A stretch of DNA of 37,965 nucleotides from Bacteroidales bacterium (lineage in GTDB: Bacteria; Bacteroidota; Bacteroidia; Bacteroidales; UBA7960), in the NCBI GenBank assembly GCA_003559475.1, contig PWLF01000223.1, positions 1 through 37,965 on the forward strand, read 5' to 3'. The first letter of the stretch is position 1. Each line of letters starts with the position of its first letter. The notes under the pieces are model-generated. The model was not told where the DNA came from. It did not search any database and saw only the letters and a list, made by a program, of their open reading frames with translations. This document shows positions 17,280-27,327 of this stretch, piece after piece. The position numbers were made by a program, and so were the translations under genes.

Positions 17280-18407
17280 TCATAACACCTTTATGCCATT
17301 TTTTGATAAATAAGGGTTAATAATTTCATTTTTTATAAAATGTTCAATTAAATTACAAAATAAATCTTTATTCATTCCAACCTTTTTATGTTTACTAAGA
17401 CTTTTATCCGTATTATTTGTTGACCATGCCGGATCATCATTCAAACAATAATCATCAAATGCAGAAGTAAGTCTGTGGGCTTTCAACTCTACTCTTGAAG
17501 GGCTATCTATTTCTTTTCCGACATATTTTATGCCTTTTACTCTAAATCCTTTATTAAAAGCATAACAAATATCTTCTCCATTTATAGAATCACTAGTCAA
17601 ATTATATATTTTATTTATACAATCTGTTTGCATAATATCATTTATCATACCTACAACATCGTCAATGCAAATAAAATTCTTTTTTGTTTTATAATAACCT
17701 TTCATTCTTAAATTAACTTCAGAAAAAGTTTGGTTTTCCCAATTACTAACAAATTTCTCCTCGCTTTTAAAATGATGTAAAAGAGCATTATAAACACCCA
17801 AAACATAACCATATATCATTCTCATTTCACCTTGAGATGATAATGTTTTGGAATTTCCAACAACAATTGAAGGTCTGTATATCGTCCAGGGAAGGTTTGT
17901 TTCTTTTAGGATTATTTCAGAGTCATATTTAGATTCTTCATAGCTGTTTTTAAAACCAACTTTTTGAGGCATTTTGTCTTCATAGATTACACCCTTGTTA
18001 TTACCTGCAATATATGCTGTACTGACAAAATGAAGATGCTTAAGATCTTTACTCTCTAAAGCTAACTTTATTATATTTTTGGTTCCGCAAATATTTGTTT
18101 CAACAATAGATTTTTGTTTTCTATCATCAAAGCTTGTTGCTGCAGCAAAATGCCAATAGTTTTTACAAGAAACCACCTTGTTCACATCCCGATCATCCAT
18201 TCCAAAAAAAGGCATTTTTAAATCACCATGAACAAAATTAATTCTTTCAGGAATTGCCCATTTGAACCTCTCCATAATAGAATTTCTTGAAGCTTCCGAC
18301 CTTATCAACAAATAAAAATTGTCATCAGTATTCCTCAACAACAATTCAAGCATATTACGACCTAAAAATCCATTCGCTCCTGTTATAAATGTATTATTTT
18401 TTGACAT
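17280..18407 (-). CDS. Extended SDR-family NAD(P)-dependent oxidoreductase (thioester-reductase/epimerase-like)
   Basis: A 375-residue Rossmann-fold protein. ITGANGFLG at 8-16 is the dinucleotide-binding loop, VST at 128-130 supplies the catalytic Ser, and Y156-EES-K160 is the YxxxK pair, so the catalytic set is complete. YRPSIVVGNS follows, as in the NAD_binding_4 group that includes fatty acyl and thioester reductases and sugar epimerases. There is no carrier-protein or adenylation domain, so it is a free-standing enzyme. It is alone on the minus strand, divergent from mnmD, with a promoter match about 30 bases upstream. The substrate is unknown. Confidence 0.8.
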   Translation of the reverse strand: MSKNNTFITGANGFLGRNMLELLLRNTDDNFYLLIRSEASRNSIMERFKWAIPERINFVHGDLKMPFFGMDDRDVNKVVSCKNYWHFAAATSFDDRKQKSIVETNICGTKNIIKLALESKDLKHLHFVSTAYIAGNNKGVIYEDKMPQKVGFKNSYEESKYDSEIILKETNLPWTIYRPSIVVGNSKTLSSQGEMRMIYGYVLGVYNALLHHFKSEEKFVSNWENQTFSEVNLRMKGYYKTKKNFICIDDVVGMINDIMQTDCINKIYNLTSDSINGEDICYAFNKGFRVKGIKYVGKEIDSPSRVELKAHRLTSAFDDYCLNDDPAWSTNNTDKSLSKHKKVGMNKDLFCNLIEHFIKNEIINPYLSKNGIKVL

Positions 18408-18443
18408 TTTAATTATTTACTTATATAGAATTAAAAATCCCGC

Positions 18444-18475
18444 CAAAGATAATATTTAAATTTTTATATTTCCAA
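18444..18475 (-). promoter_or_regulatory. Promoter for the SDR gene
   Basis: TATCTTTG (18451-18444 on the minus strand) fits TAnnTTTG, with a TTG (18475-18473) 21 bases upstream. The 309-base gap 18408-18716 holds this and, on the plus strand, a lone TATATTTG at 18524-18531 that could serve mnmD. I see nothing else in the gap. Confidence 0.5.
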
Positions 18476-18716
18476 TCAAATAAAAATCTATAATTATTAG
18501 AAACTATTTAAATTATAATATTTTATATTTGCAATAAACAGAAGAGTATAAAAATTTAAAGCGTATAAAGCAAAAAGTGTAATATGCTGATATTAAACCT
18601 ATTAATAAAAGGCAATATTTTCACAAGTATCTATTAATGAATAAACTAACTTTATGAACTTTTAAATTTATACCTTTTTAGACTAAACTCAATAATATTA
18701 AACAAAGACATCTCAG

Positions 18717-19388
18717 GTGAAGAACAAAATATACACAACTAATGATGGTTCGCATACGATTTATGTGCCGGAATTAAATGAATTTTATCACTCTTGTAAA
18801 GGAGCTTTGACAGAATCAATACATGTTTTTATTGAAAATGGATTTAAACCGGTTTCCTGTAAAAAAGAAATGGTTAATATATTAGAAGTAGGACTCGGAA
18901 CGGGTCTAAATTGTTTGCTTACGATTATTGAAAGTCAAAAACATAAAGTAAAAGTTTGTTATCATTCATTAGAACCAACCCCTCTTGATATAAAAACTAT
19001 TAAAAAGTTAAACTATCACTCTTTAATCAATTTCGCTGAAGCCAATGAATTAATGGATTTAATACATAAAAGCAAAAGCGGTAATCTATTAAACCTTAAA
19101 GAGAAATTCTATTTGCTAAAACAGAAACAAAAAATTCAGGATGCTGCTTTAGATGACTTTACCTATGATGTTGTTTACTATGATGCTTTTGGACCTAAAG
19201 TACAACCTGATATGTGGACACTATCTATATTTGAAAAAATATATTCATCAATGAAGATAGATGGTATATTTGTAACCTACTGCGCAAAAGGCCAAGTCAG
19301 AAGAGATTTAAAAGAGGTAGGATTTCATATTGAGCGGCTTTCCGGACCGCCGGGAAAAAGGGAAATGCTTAGAGCAATAAAAAAATAA
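18717..19388 (+). CDS. mnmD: tRNA 5-methylaminomethyl-2-thiouridine methyltransferase, stand-alone MnmD
   Basis: A 223-residue DUF752/MnmD methyltransferase. It has the AdoMet loop EVGLGTGLNCL at 57-67, the acidic YDAFGPKVQPDMWT motif near 160-173, and the C-terminal TYCAKGQVRRDLKEVGF and RLSGPPGKREMLRA typical of MnmD. It adds the last methyl of mnm5s2U34 in tRNAs. In E. coli this is fused to the FAD-dependent MnmC oxidase; here the oxidase half is absent, the common stand-alone form. The start is GTG at 18717; no ATG gives the family N-terminus. It is a single gene between the SDR gene and the phosphate transporter, with no evident terminator. Confidence 0.9.
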   Translation: MKNKIYTTNDGSHTIYVPELNEFYHSCKGALTESIHVFIENGFKPVSCKKEMVNILEVGLGTGLNCLLTIIESQKHKVKVCYHSLEPTPLDIKTIKKLNYHSLINFAEANELMDLIHKSKSGNLLNLKEKFYLLKQKQKIQDAALDDFTYDVVYYDAFGPKVQPDMWTLSIFEKIYSSMKIDGIFVTYCAKGQVRRDLKEVGFHIERLSGPPGKREMLRAIKK

Positions 19389-19552
19389 ATTATTGTTACA
19401 AAACTATTAACAATTTAATAAAAAAAAGTTAATAAAATATTTCAAGCAAAAAAACAATCTTTTTCAGACAATATCTTTTTTAACAATTTAAATATCAACA
19501 ACTTAGTCGTTTTTAAGTATAAAAATATTTAATTATTTTTTTTTATTTTTTT

Positions 19553-19585
19553 TTTGCTTTTCATAAAAAAATGTTTGTAGATTTG
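19553..19585 (+). promoter_or_regulatory. Bacteroidetes-type promoter for the phosphate transporter
   Basis: TTTG (19553-19556), 21 bases, then TAGATTTG (19578-19585), a full consensus match preceded by a long T-tract. The start of transcription would be near 19592, about 55 bases before the ATG. Confidence 0.7.
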
Positions 19586-19647
19586 CAATCGAAATTTTAA
19601 AAATTATTTATTTTTTATAATATTCAATTATAAACTAAATAAAATAA

Positions 19648-21936
19648 ATGGAGAGCATTTATCTATTTTTTGTTATAGCACTTTTCATTTTAGCCATATC
19701 TGATTTAGTTGTTGGGGTTGGTAATGATGCTGTTAATTTTTTAAATTCTGCTATAGGTTCTAAAGTTGCTCCATTTTATGTTATACTATCAATTGCTGCT
19801 GTTGGAGTTTTATTTGGTGCAACATTTTCCAGTGGAATGATGGAAATTGCCCGCAGAGGTGTATTTCATCCTGACCAGTTTTATTTTAATGAAATAATGA
19901 TATTATTTTTGGCAGTAATGATAACTGACATTATACTGTTAGATACATTTAATACATTTGGACTTCCAACATCAACAACGGTTTCTATAGTATTTGAGCT
20001 TTTAGGAGCAGCAGTTGCAGTATCTTTGTTCAAGATTTATTTTACTGACATACCTGCTGAAGCTCAAGATTTAAGTCTTTATATAAATTCCGCTCGTGCA
20101 CTGGGAATTATATCCGGGATTCTATTATCAGTAATAATTGCTTTTACTGTTGGGTCTATAGTTATGTTTATTACAAGAGTATTGTTTACGTTTAATTATG
20201 AGAGAAAGCTACCTTTTTTTGGAGCTATTTGGACGGGAATAGCTGTTTCCGCAATTATATATTTTATCATAGTTAAAGGAGCAGACGGAGCATCATTTAT
20301 GACACCTGAAACAGTAGAGTGGATAGAAAATAACACTTTTAGAATCTTACTGTATTGTTTTATAACAGTAGCAATAATTTCACAATTACTAATATCTTTA
20401 TTTAAGTTTAATATATTCAGATTGATAGTTCTAATAGGAACATTTTCTCTTGCAATGGCTTTTGCAGGCAACGATTTAGTTAACTTTATAGGAGTTCCTA
20501 TTGCCGGTTATGAATCATTTTTAGCATTTGCCAGTGATTCTTCTCTATCACCAAACACCATGACTATGGAGTCTTTGCTTGAGCCAATTCAGACTCCCAC
20601 CGGCTATTTGTTAGGAGCTGGAGCAATAATGGTATTAGCTCTATTCTTTTCAAAAAAATCAAGAACAGTATCTAAAACAGAAGTAAACCTTGCCAGACAG
20701 TCAGAAGGGTATGAAAGATTTTCATCCTCTTTATTTGCACGTACAATTGTTAGAAAAGCTATATATTTAAATAAAACAATAAAAAAAATATTACCTGCAA
20801 AAGCTGTCAGTTTAATTAATAAAAGATTTGACCAATCATTATATAATAGACGTAAAAAGATTAAAAAAGATACGTCCTCTTTTGATATACTAAGGGCTTC
20901 TGTAAATATGTTTATTGCAAGTATTTTAATAGCCTTTGCAACATCTCTTAGACTTCCTTTATCAACAACATACGTAACATTCATGGTTGCAATGGGAACA
21001 TCTTTATCAGACAGAGCTTGGGGCAGAGAAAGTGCTGTATATCGAATTACTGGCGTTATAACAGTTATCGGAGGATGGTTTTTTACTGCTTTTAGTGCTT
21101 TTACTGTAGCATTTATTTTTGCTTTTTTCTTAAGTTTAGGAGGTATAACCGCTGCGGTTATTGCTGTATGTATAGCTTTTGGGTTTGTTATAAGAACACA
21201 TTATTTACATAAAAAATTATCTGCAAAAAAGGAAAAAGAAGAAGAAAAGCAAAGTGAAGCTAATAAAATAACTGTTGATGACCAAAATGTGATGGACGAA
21301 TGTAAATCTACCATAATTGAAACAGTAGTATCTGTATCTAAACTTTATAACTCTGTAATAAGTTCATTCTTGCTGGAAGATAGAAAAAAGTTAAAGGAAT
21401 CAAGAAAGGGAATCAAAAACTTTAACAAACATACTAAATCACTAAAGAAGGATGTTTATTATGTTTTAAGAAAACTTGAAGAAGATTCTATTGAAACAGG
21501 GCATTACTATGTGCAAATAATTGACTATTTAAGGGAGATTGCACACTGTTTAACTTTTATCGTTGAGCCACTTTATGAACATATTGAAAACAACCATACT
21601 CCTGCAATACCGGATCAAGAGAAAGAATTATTACAATTAAATGAGAATGTATCATTACTATACGGGAAAATACTGGAAGTAATAAAGACTGACGATTTTG
21701 AAAGAATTGAAAATGCTATTCAACATCAAACAGATTTATTAGAGGAACTTGATCGCCTGAAAAGAATGCAAGTAAAACTAATTAAAAAAGAAAAAGTAAA
21801 AACACGTAACAGCATACTTTTCTTCAATTTACTTGCTGAAACAAAAAATCTTTTGCTCCATACTATTAATATGTTAAAATCACATCGCGATTTTAGAATA
21901 CATCATGACAGCAATAACAAAAAAACGGAGATTTAA
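19648..21936 (+). CDS. PiT-family inorganic phosphate transporter with C-terminal PhoU-like domain
   Basis: A 762-residue inner-membrane protein. The two inverted PiT signature repeats are present: GVGNDAVNFLNSAIGSK near 23-39 and AGNDLVNFIGVPIAG near 272-286, within about 11-12 hydrophobic helices reaching to residue 525. A charged linker follows, then a helical soluble region (about 545-755) resembling PhoU/DUF47 regulators. In many bacteria that regulator is a separate pit-accessory protein; here it is fused. The family exchanges metal-phosphate or phosphate with protons or sodium. A strong promoter lies just upstream. The 3' end overlaps the convergent polyprenyl synthase gene by 4 bases. 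Confidence 0.92.
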   Translation: MESIYLFFVIALFILAISDLVVGVGNDAVNFLNSAIGSKVAPFYVILSIAAVGVLFGATFSSGMMEIARRGVFHPDQFYFNEIMILFLAVMITDIILLDTFNTFGLPTSTTVSIVFELLGAAVAVSLFKIYFTDIPAEAQDLSLYINSARALGIISGILLSVIIAFTVGSIVMFITRVLFTFNYERKLPFFGAIWTGIAVSAIIYFIIVKGADGASFMTPETVEWIENNTFRILLYCFITVAIISQLLISLFKFNIFRLIVLIGTFSLAMAFAGNDLVNFIGVPIAGYESFLAFASDSSLSPNTMTMESLLEPIQTPTGYLLGAGAIMVLALFFSKKSRTVSKTEVNLARQSEGYERFSSSLFARTIVRKAIYLNKTIKKILPAKAVSLINKRFDQSLYNRRKKIKKDTSSFDILRASVNMFIASILIAFATSLRLPLSTTYVTFMVAMGTSLSDRAWGRESAVYRITGVITVIGGWFFTAFSAFTVAFIFAFFLSLGGITAAVIAVCIAFGFVIRTHYLHKKLSAKKEKEEEKQSEANKITVDDQNVMDECKSTIIETVVSVSKLYNSVISSFLLEDRKKLKESRKGIKNFNKHTKSLKKDVYYVLRKLEEDSIETGHYYVQIIDYLREIAHCLTFIVEPLYEHIENNHTPAIPDQEKELLQLNENVSLLYGKILEVIKTDDFERIENAIQHQTDLLEELDRLKRMQVKLIKKEKVKTRNSILFFNLLAETKNLLLHTINMLKSHRDFRIHHDSNNKKTEI

Positions 21937-22910
21937 GATTTTCTTTCAACAAGTTTATTTAGCAAATCAAACAAATTAGATTTTGAATCATCCGGAATCT
22001 TAATCTTGTTAACATAATCTATTGCTCTTTTATGATATTTATCTATTTGCTCAATAGCTAACTCATTTAGTTTGAGGTTATCATAAATATTTTTCACTAC
22101 TTCAATTTTATCCTTTTGGTTTTGAATATTTCCCGAAAAAGCTTGTTTAAGTTCATTTTTTTGGTTATCATCAGCTTTTTCAAAAGCTTTTATATATAAC
22201 CATGTTTTCTTATTAGCAACAATATCACCTCCTGTTTTCTTTCCAAAAACATCCTCTTCGCCATAAACATCAAGCCAGTCATCTTTTAGTTGAAATGCTA
22301 ATCCAAAAAGTTCTCCAAAAAGATATAGATTTTGAATTTCATTTTCAGGGGCACGGGCAATAATTGCTCCAATTTTTAAACAAGCAGCGGGCAAAACTGC
22401 TGTTTTTAATCGAATCATATTGAGATATTCTGCCTCTGTCACATTTTCCGAAATCTCAAAATTCATATCATATTGTTGTCCTTCACAAACTTGTATTACA
22501 GTGTCATTAAACACATTCAAAACTCGACTTAAATACTTTTCCGGAGAATTTAGCAAATATTGGTATGCTAATGCGAACATAACATCCCCCGATAAAATGG
22601 CTGTATTTGTATCCCACTTTTTGTAAACAGTTGGCTTCCCCCTGCGTATAGGAGCCTGATCCATGATATCATCATGCACCAAAGTGAAATTATGGAAAAT
22701 TTCTAAACCAATTGCAGAAGACATTACCTGATCTGTATTTCCCCCAAACATATCACAAGCTATAAGAGTCATAAGAGGTCTAATCCTCTTACCTCCATTT
22801 TGCAAACTAAACTCTATCGGCTCATATAATTCTTTAGGATCGCCCGAAATATCAAGCTTTACAATCTCCTCATTTATTTTATTTATTAATTCATTTATAT
22901 TCTGCTTCAT
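21933..22910 (-). CDS. Short-chain trans-polyprenyl diphosphate synthase
   Basis: An isoprenoid synthase of 325 residues from the ATG at 22910; the longer TTG start at 22916 adds only two residues and is less likely. GGKRIRP at about 39-45 binds diphosphate. The first aspartate-rich motif is DDIMD (80-84) and the second DDWLD (210-214), with CEGQ between them, all intact. It should condense isopentenyl diphosphate onto allylic diphosphates to give farnesyl or geranylgeranyl diphosphate; exact chain length cannot be read safely. It is a single gene on the minus strand, convergent with the phosphate transporter and divergent from rtcB. Confidence 0.93.
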   Translation of the reverse strand: MKQNINELINKINEEIVKLDISGDPKELYEPIEFSLQNGGKRIRPLMTLIACDMFGGNTDQVMSSAIGLEIFHNFTLVHDDIMDQAPIRRGKPTVYKKWDTNTAILSGDVMFALAYQYLLNSPEKYLSRVLNVFNDTVIQVCEGQQYDMNFEISENVTEAEYLNMIRLKTAVLPAACLKIGAIIARAPENEIQNLYLFGELFGLAFQLKDDWLDVYGEEDVFGKKTGGDIVANKKTWLYIKAFEKADDNQKNELKQAFSGNIQNQKDKIEVVKNIYDNLKLNELAIEQIDKYHKRAIDYVNKIKIPDDSKSNLFDLLNKLVERKS

Positions 22911-23181
22911 AAACAATTATACGTATTTATAGATTTTTATTTCTTTATCAAAAAAAGCAAATATCAATATGTTTTTAAACTATTATTTAACTTTTTAATA
23001 TACCTTTGGTAAACGATGATTTTATTTGAATTTTAATAATACAAATATAATATAATAACAAAGAAATAATATTTAATTTTTAATAATAAAAAATCTTTAT
23101 GTTATTTTTTTGTTATTTTTAAAAAAACAATTTTTAAATATTATTGACAGATAAAATAAAATTTTAATATATTTTAAAATT

Positions 23182-24351
23182 ATGATAAAAGAGATAAAAA
23201 CAGAGCGTATTCCGATAAAAATGTGGGTTGATAATATTGAAGAGGGGGCTTTACAGCAAGCAAAAAATTTAGCTAATTTACCATTTGCTTTTAAGCACAT
23301 AGCATTAATGCCTGATTGCCATCAAGGTTTTGGAATGCCTATTGGTGCAGTGCTTGCAACCCGCAATGTTGTTATACCCAATGCTGTGGGCGTAGATATT
23401 GGATGTGGAATGTGTGCAGTACAAACTTCTTTGGAAAGTATTAATAAAAAAGACTTATTACTGATATTAAATAATATTCGTAATAAAATCCCGCTCGGCT
23501 TTAAACATCACAAAAAATCACAGGGTAATGACAAAATGCCTGCAAATTACGATATAGATAAGTTAAAAATCATAAAACGAGAATACTATAAAGCAACACA
23601 TCAGGTTGGCACTTTAGGAGGAGGAAATCATTTCATTGAAATACAAAAGGGTTCTGACAATATGATATGGATAATGGTGCATTCAGGGAGTAGGAATATT
23701 GGAAAACAAGTAGCCGATTATTATAATAGAAGAGCTATTGAACTTAACAAAAAATTTAAAATTCAGATACCAAATAATTTTCAATTAGCTTATTTGGAAA
23801 CAGAAAGTGATGAAGGGCAAGATTACCTCAAAGAAATGAATTATTGTGTTGACTTTGCTTTTGCTAACAGAAAGCTTATGATGAAAAATATTCTTGAAGT
23901 TTTTGATGATTTTTTCAAAAATAATTTTCGTTCTGCTCCTATGATAAACATAGCACACAATTACGCCTCTATTGAAGAACATTTTAACACTAAAGTGGTT
24001 GTTCATAGAAAAGGAGCTACCCATGCAGGCAAGGATACAACAGGCATTATCCCCGGAAGCCAAGGAGCAAACAGCTATATTGTAAAAGGCAGGGGGAATA
24101 AAGATAGTTTTGAAAGTTGTTCTCACGGTGCAGGCAGAGTCATGGGTAGAAAAGAAGCTATTAGAAGACTGAATCTAAAAACTGAAATTAATAAATTAAA
24201 TAAAAAAAATATTATTCATTCAATAAAATCAGAAAAAGATTTGGACGAAGCTGCCAGTGCATATAAAAATATTAATAGAGTAATGAAACAACAAGAGGAC
24301 CTTGTAGAGATATTAGTAGAATTAGAACCTTTAGCAGTAATAAAAGGATAA
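23182..24351 (+). CDS. rtcB: RNA-splicing ligase RtcB
   Basis: A 389-residue RtcB, of the shorter bacterial type. All key motifs are present: PDCHQGFGMPIGA at 44-56, GVDIGCGM with the metal-binding Cys75, GTLGGGNHFIE with His150, HSGSRNIG with His167, AHNYASIE with His259, and ESCSHGAGR with His315, the residue that becomes guanylylated. It joins 2',3'-cyclic phosphate or 3'-phosphate ends to 5'-OH ends using GTP and manganese. No archease or RtcA gene is next to it. It stands alone 98 bases before hisS. Its upstream region is very AT-rich with no clear promoter match. Confidence 0.96.
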   Translation: MIKEIKTERIPIKMWVDNIEEGALQQAKNLANLPFAFKHIALMPDCHQGFGMPIGAVLATRNVVIPNAVGVDIGCGMCAVQTSLESINKKDLLLILNNIRNKIPLGFKHHKKSQGNDKMPANYDIDKLKIIKREYYKATHQVGTLGGGNHFIEIQKGSDNMIWIMVHSGSRNIGKQVADYYNRRAIELNKKFKIQIPNNFQLAYLETESDEGQDYLKEMNYCVDFAFANRKLMMKNILEVFDDFFKNNFRSAPMINIAHNYASIEEHFNTKVVVHRKGATHAGKDTTGIIPGSQGANSYIVKGRGNKDSFESCSHGAGRVMGRKEAIRRLNLKTEINKLNKKNIIHSIKSEKDLDEAASAYKNINRVMKQQEDLVEILVELEPLAVIKG

Positions 24352-24449
24352 TTTTTTTAATTTTTGTCAAAAAGACTTGTATTTTTGTGCTATAAATTAT
24401 TTTTATATAACCGTTTTAATATTTGAATATAAAACCGTAAAAGTTTATC

Positions 24450-25820
24450 ATGTCTAAGACCAAACCATCAATACCAAAAGGAACACGCGATTTTTTACCA
24501 GTTGAAATATCAAGAAGAAACTATATATTTGATATAATAAGAGAAACATATCAGCTTCATGGTTTTAAACCTATAGAAACTCCTGCAATGGAAAACCTTA
24601 CAACTCTTATGGGCAAGTATGGAGAAGAAGGTGACCGGCTAATATTCAAAATACTAAACTCAGGGGATTTCTTATCCGGTTTATCTGAAGATACTTTAAA
24701 ATCAAAAGAGTCATCGAAAATCGGTAATGAAATTTGCGAGAAAGCTTTAAGATATGACTTGACAGTACCCTTTGCCAGATATATTGTTCAACATCAAAAT
24801 GATATAACTTTTCCTTTCAAACGTTATCAAATACAACCTGTATGGCGTGCCGACAGACCACAAAAAGGAAGATATAGAGAGTTCTTTCAATGTGATGCCG
24901 ACATAATCGGTAGTAATTCGATGATTAATGAAGTTGAACTAATAAACATAATTGACCAGGTATTTAAAAAATTAAATATTAATGCTATTATTAAGCTGAA
25001 TAACCGCAAGATACTTGCCGGGATAATTGAAGTGCTGGGTTATTCAAATATGTTTACCGAGTTTACAACAACTATAGATAAGCTCGAAAAAATAGGATTG
25101 GAAAAAGTAAATGAGGAGCTTATTAAAAAAGGAATAAATGAAAAAGCTGTTAATGATTTGCAACCGTTGCTAAAATTAAAGTCAAGCAATAAAGAAAAGA
25201 TTGAATATTTGGAAACTATGTTAAAGAATTCAGAAACAGGGTTGAAGGGAATTGAAGAGGTGAAAGAAATTTTTAACATGCTCGAAAAATTTGAGATTTT
25301 TAATTGCGTTGAGTTAGATAATACATTAGCAAGGGGTTTGAATTATTACACAGGAACTATTATTGAGGTCAAATCAAAAGATGTAAAAATTGGCAGTATT
25401 TGCGGAGGAGGAAGATATGATGACCTTGCTTCAATTTTTGGAATGGACGGAATGTCAGGCGTAGGCATATCTTTTGGAGCTGATAGAATATATGATGTAA
25501 TGAAATCAAAAGAACTTTTCCCTGATAATATTGAAACTTTCTCTGAAGTTCTTTTTATTAATTTTGGAAAAAAAGAAGAATTGTTTTGTCTATCCTTTGA
25601 AAAGGAGCTAAGAGACAAAGGAATCAAATGTGAAATATACCCGGATAAAGTTAAAATTAAAAAACAAATGCAGTATGCAGATAAAAATAATATACCATTT
25701 GTTGTTATGGCTGGAGAAGAAGAAATAAACAGCGGAAAATTAACTTTAAAAAACATGGAAACCGGGGAGCAAATAAATGTTACAAAAACTGAACTTATTA
25801 ATCATATTTCTTTCAAATGA
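24450..25820 (+). CDS. hisS: Histidyl-tRNA synthetase
   Basis: A 456-residue class II synthetase. KGTRDFLP opens the catalytic core at 10-17. Motif 2 is QPVWRADRPQKGRYREFFQCD near 129-149. The histidine-specific loop ARGLNYYTG and motif 3 GVGISFGADRI lie toward the end of the core, followed by the anticodon-binding domain (about 365-456). An insertion with a LSEDTLKSKE segment (about 79-88) is typical of the HisRS type in Bacteroidota. It charges tRNA-His. The stop overlaps the start of hutH (ATGA at 25817-25820), implying translational coupling. A TATTTTTG box at 24380-24387 is a candidate -7 element. Confidence 0.97.
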   Translation: MSKTKPSIPKGTRDFLPVEISRRNYIFDIIRETYQLHGFKPIETPAMENLTTLMGKYGEEGDRLIFKILNSGDFLSGLSEDTLKSKESSKIGNEICEKALRYDLTVPFARYIVQHQNDITFPFKRYQIQPVWRADRPQKGRYREFFQCDADIIGSNSMINEVELINIIDQVFKKLNINAIIKLNNRKILAGIIEVLGYSNMFTEFTTTIDKLEKIGLEKVNEELIKKGINEKAVNDLQPLLKLKSSNKEKIEYLETMLKNSETGLKGIEEVKEIFNMLEKFEIFNCVELDNTLARGLNYYTGTIIEVKSKDVKIGSICGGGRYDDLASIFGMDGMSGVGISFGADRIYDVMKSKELFPDNIETFSEVLFINFGKKEELFCLSFEKELRDKGIKCEIYPDKVKIKKQMQYADKNNIPFVVMAGEEEINSGKLTLKNMETGEQINVTKTELINHISFK

Positions 25821-27316
25821 AAACACATAAAATATCTCCAAAAGAATTAACATTTGAAATATTAGAAAAGATTTTAGATAATAACTATAATATTGAATTA
25901 TCAAAAGAATCCTTAGAAAAAATCGAGAATTGCCGTAGTTATCTTGACCGGAAAATATCTTCATCAAAAGAGCCAATTTATGGAGTTACAACCGGATTTG
26001 GTTCTTTATGCAATCATAGTATTTCTCCAAGTGATTTAGCAACATTACAAAAAAACTTAGTAATGTCACATGCTTGTGGAGTTGGAGAACCTATAGATCA
26101 AAAAATAGTAAAGTTAATGATGCTTTTGAAGGTTCATTCACTTTCTTATGGAAATTCAGGAGTTAAAGTTTCCACTATTGAAAGGTTAGTTAATATGTAT
26201 AACCATAATATAATACCTGTGATATATTCTCAAGGTTCATTAGGAGCATCAGGAGATTTATCACCATTAGCTCATATAAGTTTACCTTTACTTGGCATGG
26301 GAGAGGTTTGGTATAATAGCAAAAAATGTAAATCAAAAGAGGTTTTAGCTGAAAAAAAATGGGAGCCAATAGAGTTATCATCAAAAGAAGGACTAGCACT
26401 TTTGAATGGGACTCAGTTTATGAGTGGAATTGGTTCTTATTGCATTATAAAATCCCAAAAACTATCCAAATGGGCTGATCTAATAAGCGCTTTATCTCTT
26501 GAAGCTTTTGATGGCAGAATTGAGCCTTTTTTAGAGCAAGTTCACAATATAAGAAGGCATAAAGGGCAAATAGAAACGGCAAAAAATATAAGAACTTTAC
26601 TTAAAGGAAGCGAGATAATTAACAGAAAAAAGAATCATGTTCAGGACCCTTATTCTTTTAGATGTATCCCTCAGGTGCATGGGGCTTCTAAAGATGCGAT
26701 AGATTATGCAGAAAAAACTTTTTTAAATGAAATAAATGGTGTTACTGATAATCCAACAATTTTTCCTGATGATAATCTAATAATATCAGCCGGAAATTTT
26801 CATGGACAACCATTAGCTTTGTCTCTTGATTTTCTTTCAATAGCTTTATCGGAGCTGGGGAGTATTTCTGAGCGAAGAATATATAGATTAATATCGGGAG
26901 AGAGGCAACTCCCCTCTTTTTTAATTGCAAATCCCGGGCTTAATAGTGGATTCATGATCCCTCAATATACTGCTGCATCTATAGCCAGTTATAATAAGCA
27001 ATTATGTACACCATCATCGGTTGATTCTATTGAGTCATCACAAGGACAAGAAGATCATGTTAGTATGGGAGCTAATTCAGCAATAAAAACATTACAAATT
27101 GTAAAAAATATTGAACAAATACTTGCTATTGAATTACTTAATGCTTGCCAAGCGATGGAATTCAGGCGCCCGGCTAAGACATCACCAATTTTAGAAAAAA
27201 TAATACATAAAGTTCGTGATACCATACCTTTTGTAGAAAATGATACAGTATTATTTGAACTAATTAACGAATCAAATAATTTTATTACAAAGAATTCTCC
27301 GGATAACTGGCTTTAA
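25817..27316 (+). CDS. hutH: Histidine ammonia-lyase
   Basis: A 499-residue aromatic amino acid ammonia-lyase. A144-S-G146 within GSLGASGDLSPLAH is the tripeptide that cyclises to the MIO cofactor. Tyr55 in PIYGVTTGFGSL is the catalytic base, and MSHACGVG around residues 83-90 has the Ser-His pair typical of histidine rather than tyrosine or phenylalanine specificity. FHGQPLALSLDF is also conserved. It deaminates histidine to urocanate in the cytosol. It overlaps hisS by 4 bases. No hutU, hutI or formiminoglutamate gene is nearby, so downstream degradation must be encoded elsewhere. It ends 11 bases from a convergent gene with no terminator seen. Confidence 0.94.
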   Translation: MKTHKISPKELTFEILEKILDNNYNIELSKESLEKIENCRSYLDRKISSSKEPIYGVTTGFGSLCNHSISPSDLATLQKNLVMSHACGVGEPIDQKIVKLMMLLKVHSLSYGNSGVKVSTIERLVNMYNHNIIPVIYSQGSLGASGDLSPLAHISLPLLGMGEVWYNSKKCKSKEVLAEKKWEPIELSSKEGLALLNGTQFMSGIGSYCIIKSQKLSKWADLISALSLEAFDGRIEPFLEQVHNIRRHKGQIETAKNIRTLLKGSEIINRKKNHVQDPYSFRCIPQVHGASKDAIDYAEKTFLNEINGVTDNPTIFPDDNLIISAGNFHGQPLALSLDFLSIALSELGSISERRIYRLISGERQLPSFLIANPGLNSGFMIPQYTAASIASYNKQLCTPSSVDSIESSQGQEDHVSMGANSAIKTLQIVKNIEQILAIELLNACQAMEFRRPAKTSPILEKIIHKVRDTIPFVENDTVLFELINESNNFITKNSPDNWL

Positions 27317-27327
27317 AAAAACTAATA

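Noticed and set aside
19392-19414. Hairpin ATTGTTA/TAACAAT after mnmD as a terminator
   Set aside because: Followed by A-rich, not T-rich, sequence on the plus strand.
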